Assembly: GCA_934572465.1 (NCBI GenBank)
Contig: CAKTLG010000028.1
Span: 1-25,339 of the forward strand
Source: an uncultured Oscillospiraceae bacterium
GTDB lineage: Bacteria > Bacillota > Clostridia > Oscillospirales > Oscillospiraceae
Reading direction: 5' to 3'
Length of the DNA: 25,339 bases
Shown here one piece after another: positions 21,360-25,339 of this stretch (positions are counted from its first letter, which is position 1; the number at the start of each line of letters is the position of its first letter). Below the pieces are notes generated by a model. It was given only the letters and a program-made list of their open reading frames with translations. It was not told the DNA's origin and made no database searches. The position numbers were made by a program, and so were the translations under genes.

Positions 21360-21798
21360 ACTTTTCCTCCGGCGTGAGCTTTGCCAGCATGTCGATCGCC
21401 ATGGTGTAGCTCTCGAAGCCGTGGCCGCGGATCTGCGCGATGCAGGCCGGCGCGGTAACGGACAGGTGGCGGAACTCCTCGCGCTTCTGGATGTCGGACA
21501 TATGAACCTCGACGGCGGGAACGCTCACGGCCTTGAGCGCGTCGTGGATGGCGTAGCTGTAGTGCGCGTAGGCACCGGGGTTGATGACGATGCCGTCAAA
21601 GGCCGCGTCGGCCTCCTGAATGGCGTCGATGATCGCGCCCTCGTGGTTGGACTGGAAGCACTCCACCGCGATGCCCCTGCTCTGCGCGTGCTGATAGATG
21701 CGGGCGCAGAGGGCGGCATAGTCCTCCTTGCCGTAGATATCCGGCTCGCGCTTGCCGAGCATGTTCATATTCGCTCCGTTGATAACTAAGATCTTCAT
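21358..21798 (-). CDS. aroQ: Type II 3-dehydroquinate dehydratase
   Basis: The 146-aa enzyme converts 3-dehydroquinate to 3-dehydroshikimate in aromatic amino acid synthesis. It begins MKILVINGANMNMLGKREPDIYG, containing the lid Arg and Tyr of the REPxxYG loop. NPGAYAHYSYAIHDAL supplies the Asn and His, EVHMSDIQKREEFRHLS the second His and Arg. The usual GPNLNLLG reads GANMNMLG and HLSNIHxRE reads HMSDIQKRE, but all catalytic residues remain. GGAGGAAGCAGC precedes ATG 21798. It is last in an operon, 19 bp after the carbonic-anhydrase-like gene, and no other shikimate genes are in the window. Confidence 0.93.
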   Translation of the reverse strand: MKILVINGANMNMLGKREPDIYGKEDYAALCARIYQHAQSRGIAVECFQSNHEGAIIDAIQEADAAFDGIVINPGAYAHYSYAIHDALKAVSVPAVEVHMSDIQKREEFRHLSVTAPACIAQIRGHGFESYTMAIDMLAKLTPEEK

Positions 21799-21817
21799 GC
21801 TGCTTCCTCCTGTGCGC

Positions 21818-22321
21818 TTACTCCTGCCGCGCGGCGTGCGCGCGGTATTCAAGGCTCTTCTGATAGTAAAGCTCGGCGTTGGCGACGAGCGACGCGCGCT
21901 CCTTCTCCGTCAGCTCGCGCACGACCTTTGCCGGCGCGCCGACGATGAGCGAGCCGTCCGGCGCGTTCATCTTGCCCGTCACGAGCGCGCCCGCGCCGAT
22001 CAGGCATTCGCTGCCGATGACCGCGCCGTCGAGCACCGTCGCGCCCATGCCGACGATCACGCGGTCGCCGATCGTCGCGCCGTGGACGATGGCGCTGTGG
22101 CCGATGGAAACGTCGTCGCCGATGGTGACCTTATTGTGGATCAGGGCAAGGTCCTGAATGTTGCAGCGTTTGCCGATGCGCACGCTCTGCATCTCGCCGC
22201 GGCACACGCTGTTGTACCAGAAGGCCGTGCCCTCGCCGGCCTCCACGTCGCCGATGACCTGCGCGCCCTCCATGATCAGCACCTTGTCGCTGCTCTCATG
22301 GCGTCTGAAATCCATACTCAT
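21818..22321 (-). CDS. Gamma carbonic anhydrase-like hexapeptide-repeat protein
   Basis: The 167-aa protein folds as a left-handed beta-helix of hexapeptide repeats, with [IV]G-x4 turns from about 20 to 130 (VIGDVEAGEGTAFWYNSVCRG, VTIGDDVSIGHSAIVHGATIGDRVIVGMGA). Three His positions for the metal are present: DLALIHN and IGHSAIVHG. A C-terminal helix (ELTEKERASLVANAELYYQKSLEYRAHA) is typical of the YrdA/PaaY group. The start is ATG 22321 behind AAAGGAG; a second ATG two codons later is possible. Activity as a true carbonic anhydrase is unproven for most of this group. It lies in an operon 23 bp after pepS. Confidence 0.88.
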   Translation of the reverse strand: MSMDFRRHESSDKVLIMEGAQVIGDVEAGEGTAFWYNSVCRGEMQSVRIGKRCNIQDLALIHNKVTIGDDVSIGHSAIVHGATIGDRVIVGMGATVLDGAVIGSECLIGAGALVTGKMNAPDGSLIVGAPAKVVRELTEKERASLVANAELYYQKSLEYRAHAARQE

Positions 22322-22344
22322 AGCGTTTTTCTCCTTTGGTTTTA

Positions 22345-23571
22345 TCACAGGGCAAAATTGCCGTTCACAAACACAGGGATCTCGCGTCCGTCTCTCGTCG
22401 TGCCGACGATGGAGAGGTCGCTCGTGCCGACCATGAAGTCGACGTGCGTGTTGGAGTCGTTCAGCCCCGCGGCGGCAAGCTCCTCCTTGCTCATGGTCTC
22501 GCCGCTCTCCACGCACTCGGGATACGCCTCGCCGAAGGCGAGGTGGCAGGCCGCGTTCTCATCGAAAAGCGTGTTGTAATACAGCAGCTTCTGGTTGGAG
22601 ATGGGGCTGTCGTAGGGCACGAGCGCGACCTCGCCGAAATAGGACGCGCCCTCATCCTCGGCGATGGCGGCCTTCAGGATCTCCTCGCCCTTTTCCGCGT
22701 GCGCCTCGACGATTTTGCCATCCTTGATGACGAAGTGGAAATTCTCGATGATGTTGCCGTTGTGTACGAGCGGCATGGCCGCGTACACAACGCCGTCGAT
22801 GCCGGTCTTGAGCGGGGCGGTGAAGACCTCCTCTGTCGGCATATTGGCGACGAAGGGATAGCCCGCGCGGCAGGTGCTGCTGCCGCCGGACCAGAGGTGC
22901 GTCTCCGGCAGGCGGATGGTGAGATCCGTGCCGAGGGAGTTCGTATAATGCAGCGAGGCAAAATGCAGCGCGTTGAGCTTTTCCACGCGGCTTTTGAGCA
23001 GCGCCACATGCTCGCGCCAGCGCGCCACCGCGTCGCCCTTCCCGCTGACGCGGACGGTCTCAAAGATCGCGTTCCAGAGCTTTTCCACCGCTTCCTGCTC
23101 GGGAAGATCGGGGAAGACCTTCTTCGCCCAGCTCGGGATGGGGATGGACGCGACGCACCACGGGTTGACGTTCGCCATCATCGCGTCGTAAAATTCGGAG
23201 ACTTCCTTATCGCAGCGGTTCGCGCGCGTGATACGGTCCGGATCGACGCCGCGCAGCGCCTCGGGATCGCGCGCGGAGATGCTGAGATACGCCGCGCCGG
23301 CGGCGGCGTAGCCGTTGAGAAATTCCTTCTGTCCCAGCGGAAGAGAATCGAACACGGAGTCGTCCGCGCGCAGAAAGCGTTCGCGGCTTAAATAGTCGTC
23401 CGTCCAGCGCATCACGACCTCGCGGCAGCCGGCGTCATAGGCGGCGGAGGCGCACAGGCGCGCGAACGGCGCGCAGTCCACAGGGCTCGAGATCACGAGC
23501 GTCTGACCCTTCTGCACGTTCAGCCCGACCTCGATGAGCAGCTTTGCATATTCTCTGAGTTTTTCTTCCAT
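22345..23571 (-). CDS. pepS: M29-family metal aminopeptidase
   Basis: The 408-aa cytoplasmic aminopeptidase belongs to the AmpS/PepS (M29) family, which uses two divalent metal ions. Conserved parts are the N-terminal YAKLLIEVGLNVQKGQTLVISSPV, then GSSTCRAGYPFVANMPTEEVFTAP (about 235-260), ENFHFVIKDGKIVEAHAEKG, GEVALVPYDSPIS, NTLFDENAACHLAFGEAY and NDSNTHVDFMVGTSDLSI. The start is ATG 23571, with GGAGG 5 nt upstream; an in-frame TTG four codons earlier overlaps that ribosome site. A terminator hairpin ends only a few bases upstream of the ribosome site. It is the first gene of the pepS - carbonic-anhydrase-like - aroQ operon. Confidence 0.9.
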   Translation of the reverse strand: MEEKLREYAKLLIEVGLNVQKGQTLVISSPVDCAPFARLCASAAYDAGCREVVMRWTDDYLSRERFLRADDSVFDSLPLGQKEFLNGYAAAGAAYLSISARDPEALRGVDPDRITRANRCDKEVSEFYDAMMANVNPWCVASIPIPSWAKKVFPDLPEQEAVEKLWNAIFETVRVSGKGDAVARWREHVALLKSRVEKLNALHFASLHYTNSLGTDLTIRLPETHLWSGGSSTCRAGYPFVANMPTEEVFTAPLKTGIDGVVYAAMPLVHNGNIIENFHFVIKDGKIVEAHAEKGEEILKAAIAEDEGASYFGEVALVPYDSPISNQKLLYYNTLFDENAACHLAFGEAYPECVESGETMSKEELAAAGLNDSNTHVDFMVGTSDLSIVGTTRDGREIPVFVNGNFAL

Positions 23572-23581
23572 GGCTTCCTCC

Positions 23582-23618
23582 AAAAAAGCGGCGGAGCGGC
23601 CGAATGCAGCCGCTCCGC
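23582..23618 (-). terminator. Terminator hairpin abutting the pepS ribosome site
   Basis: GCGGAGCGGC (23591-23600) pairs with 23609-23618; on the minus strand CGC and six T's follow, running directly into the GGAGG of pepS. It ends mgtE transcripts. It would also act on transcripts from the promoter at 23646-23673, so it may attenuate pepS. Confidence 0.8.
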
Positions 23619-23645
23619 ATATAGCTTGCCGATACGGCGGAGACT

Positions 23646-23673
23646 ATCATATCACACCGCGCGCGATATGCAA
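23646..23673 (-). promoter_or_regulatory. Possible promoter of the pepS operon
   Basis: Minus-strand TTGCAT (23673-23668), 16-bp spacer, TATGAT (23651-23646). It lies between the mgtE stop and the terminator hairpin. The -35 is weak and the -10 is good. Confidence 0.45.
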
Positions 23674-23692
23674 ACTCTTTTTGCGTTTTTTC

Positions 23693-25075
23693 TCATATCC
23701 CCAAGAGCAGCGAGGCAAAATTGAAATAGATCATCAGCGAGATCGCGTCCACGACCGTCGTGATGAACGGCGATGCCATCACCGCGGGGTCGAAGCCGAT
23801 CTTCTTCGCCAGCAGCGGCAGCGTGCAGCCCACGACCTTGGCCGCAAACACCGTGACCACGAGCGTCAGGCAGATGACGAGCGCCACGGAGATGGTGATG
23901 GGATTGCCGAAGATCAGCTTATCCACGAGCATCAGCTTTGCGAAGTTCGCCGCGGCCAGCGTCGCACCGCAGACGACCGCCACGCGGATCTCCTTCCAGA
24001 TGACGCGGAACAGGTCGGAAAACTCGATCTCGTCGAGCGAGATGCCGCGGATGACCGTGACGCTCGCCTGCGAGCCGCAGTTGCCGCCCGTGTCCATCAG
24101 CATGGGGATGTAGGCCGTTAAAATGGCGAACGCGCTGAGCGCGTCTTCAAAGCGCGCGATGATCTGCCCCGTGAAGGTCGCCGAGACCATGAGCAGCAGC
24201 AGCCAGGGGATGCGGGATCTGTACGTTTCAAACACGCTCGTCTTGAGATACGGCTTGTCCGAGGGCAGCATGGCCGCCATCTTTTCGATGTCCTCGGTCG
24301 TCTCCGCCTCCATGACGTCGATGGCGTCGTCGACCGTGATGATACCGACCAGACGGTCTTCCTTGTCGACGACCGGCAGGGCGATGAAGTCGTATTTCGA
24401 GAAGGTCTGCGCGACCTCCTCCTTATCCTCGAGGGTCGTGACGGAGATGACGTGCGTCTCCATGATGTCCTCGATGATATCATCCTCCTCGGCAAGAAGG
24501 ATGGTGCGCAGCGAGACGATGCCGAGCAGCTTGCGCGCGGGGTCGGTCACATAGCAGACGTTGATCGTCTCCTTGTCCGTGCCGGTGCGGCGGATGCGCT
24601 TTAAGGCGTCCTCCACGGTCATGTCGCGCTTCAGGTCAACGAACTCCGTCGTCATCAGCGCGCCCGCACTGTCGTCGGGGTACTTGAGTATCTCGTTGAT
24701 GCTCTTGCGCGTGTCGGGGTCGGCGTGCTTCAAGATGCGCTTGACGACGTTCGCGGGCATCTCCTCGACGATATCGACCGCATCGTCGAGGTACAGCTCG
24801 TCGAGCACCTCCTTGAGCTCGGTGTTTGAAAAGCCGCGGATGAGCATTTCCTGCGCGTCCGGATCGAGCTCGACGAACACCTCCGCCGCCAGCTCTTTCG
24901 GGAGGAGGCGGAATAAAAGCGGGATGCTGTCCTCGTCCAGATCCTCAAAGAGCGAGGCGATATCCGCCGGCTCAAGGTCGCACAGAAGATGCCGCAGCGC
25001 GGCGTATTGCTTTCGCTTCAAAAGCTCCCTGATCCCTTCCAGCAGGTCCTCGCGCATATCCTCAAAGCCGACCAT
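23693..25075 (-). CDS. mgtE: Magnesium transporter MgtE
   Basis: The 460-aa protein forms a Mg2+ channel of the inner membrane. The N-terminal superhelical domain (about 1-130, LLCDLEPADIASLFEDLDEDSIPLLFRLLP) is followed by two CBS domains (about 135-195, ALMTTEFVDLKRDMTVEDALKRIR; about 200-260, VISVTTLEDKEEVAQTFSKYDFIALPVVDKEDRLVGIITVDDAIDV). Five membrane helices lie between about 285 and 460. The pore signature PMLMDTGGNCGSQASVTVIRG is intact. AGGAGGAG precedes ATG 25075. The M-box riboswitch upstream means the gene is shut off when cytoplasmic Mg2+ is high. Length is the usual one for the family. Confidence 0.95.
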   Translation of the reverse strand: MVGFEDMREDLLEGIRELLKRKQYAALRHLLCDLEPADIASLFEDLDEDSIPLLFRLLPKELAAEVFVELDPDAQEMLIRGFSNTELKEVLDELYLDDAVDIVEEMPANVVKRILKHADPDTRKSINEILKYPDDSAGALMTTEFVDLKRDMTVEDALKRIRRTGTDKETINVCYVTDPARKLLGIVSLRTILLAEEDDIIEDIMETHVISVTTLEDKEEVAQTFSKYDFIALPVVDKEDRLVGIITVDDAIDVMEAETTEDIEKMAAMLPSDKPYLKTSVFETYRSRIPWLLLLMVSATFTGQIIARFEDALSAFAILTAYIPMLMDTGGNCGSQASVTVIRGISLDEIEFSDLFRVIWKEIRVAVVCGATLAAANFAKLMLVDKLIFGNPITISVALVICLTLVVTVFAAKVVGCTLPLLAKKIGFDPAVMASPFITTVVDAISLMIYFNFASLLLGI

Positions 25076-25097
25076 ACCGTCTCCTCCTTTCTGAAAA

Positions 25098-25150
25098 GCG
25101 ATAAAAAATAAACGCCCCCGCCACCTGCGTCCGGCGACGCGGCATTGGGA
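25098..25150 (-). terminator. Second terminator-like hairpin in the mgtE leader
   Basis: On the minus strand CGCTCCC (25150-25144) pairs with GGGGGCG (25116-25110) with one G-U pair, enclosing an inner GCGTC/GACGC stem (25124-25128 with 25133-25137). It is followed by TTTATTTTTT. It stands behind the riboswitch terminator and ahead of the mgtE ribosome site. Confidence 0.55.
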
Positions 25151-25161
25151 GCGACAACACG

Positions 25162-25187
25162 AAAAACTGCGCCGGAGGCGCCGTTTT
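25162..25187 (-). terminator. Expression-platform terminator of the M-box
   Basis: On the minus strand AAAAC and GCGCC (25187-25177, with one unpaired base) pair with GGCGC and GTTTT (25073+100..., i.e. 25173-25163) around a TCC loop. The T-run is continuous with the stem. It sits six bases past the aptamer's 3' end. Confidence 0.75.
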
Positions 25188-25189
25188 CC

Positions 25190-25339
25190 CTACCGTTCAA
25201 GCTTTAGCATCACAAGGCGGTGAAACTGCATTAGACGGCACCTTGCTTTCGATGCAACCTGTTCAAACCCTCTCATAGTGTCTCCACTACTCCGCGGCAG
25301 CAGTCCGTATCCTTGTGGTAGCCTTACCTACCGGACGAT
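25190..25339 (-). promoter_or_regulatory. M-box (ykoK) magnesium riboswitch
   Basis: The minus-strand leader carries M-box landmarks in order: GGTAGGTAAGGCTACCACAA, GGATACGGACTGCTGCCG, GAGGGTTTGAACAGG and, near the 3' end, GATGCTAAAGC. These match the conserved joining segments of the Mg2+-sensing aptamer. It directly precedes a terminator and mgtE, the commonest target of this class. The outermost helix P1 and the promoter probably lie partly beyond the right edge. Confidence 0.88.

Noticed and set aside
22345..23583. TTG start for pepS four codons upstream
   Set aside because: That codon lies within the GGAGG ribosome site region; ATG 23571 has ideal spacing.

Overview
The window looks like a chromosomal segment of a GC-rich, spore-forming, anaerobic gut Firmicute, most likely of the Oscillospiraceae/Ruminococcaceae type. 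The reasons are a SigK-type sporulation sigma factor, strong AGGAGG ribosome sites, large secreted proteins with SLH and Ig-like/beta-helix modules, a Val-Asp-Phe-Gly-Cys tRNA operon, and an M-box leader in front of mgtE. The species is an inference; no rRNA is present.

Layout. (1) 1-3850, minus: the 5' part (at least 1283 codons) of a giant modular surface protein that runs off the left edge. It contains a perfect 485-bp in-frame internal repeat, and has a consensus promoter and a hairpin-rich leader. (2) 4128-4820, minus: sigK, with a CATAnnnTA-type sporulation promoter. (3) 4950-10126: a molybdenum block. The ABC transporter modA-modB-modC and a molybdopterin-binding MoeA-like protein with a Cys-rich tail lie on the minus strand. 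Divergent to them are an IclR-family regulator and a MogA/MoaB-like protein, overlapping by ATGA. A 12-nt identical word within inverted repeats lies both in front of modA and in the iclR promoter, which suggests one operator. (4) 10208-18440: two SLH surface protein genes that share a perfect 878-bp 5' cassette (leader, signal peptide, three SLH domains) and similar terminators, but have unrelated middles. Between and beyond them are a zinc-ribbon gene, an XRE regulator, and two diverged copies of a ~250-bp non-coding element with two leftward promoters; one copy has an expanded (CTGCT)11 tract. (5) 18552-19007: five tRNA genes under a perfect consensus promoter. (6) 19105-25339: housekeeping genes. 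These are hslO with a methyltransferase, a small unknown gene on the plus strand, a pepS - gamma-carbonic-anhydrase-like - aroQ operon, and mgtE behind an M-box magnesium riboswitch.

How the parts fit. The molybdenum block couples molybdate import to cofactor handling, with IclR as the likely local regulator. The surface-protein region reads as a duplicated unit (SP gene ... promoter element). One copy appears to have lost the zinc-ribbon/XRE pair, so that the promoter element now lies directly upstream of an SP gene, behind a decayed terminator. This rearrangement and the shared-anchor/variable-body design are the most unusual signals in the window. All functional statements are read from sequence by eye; no database search was run.
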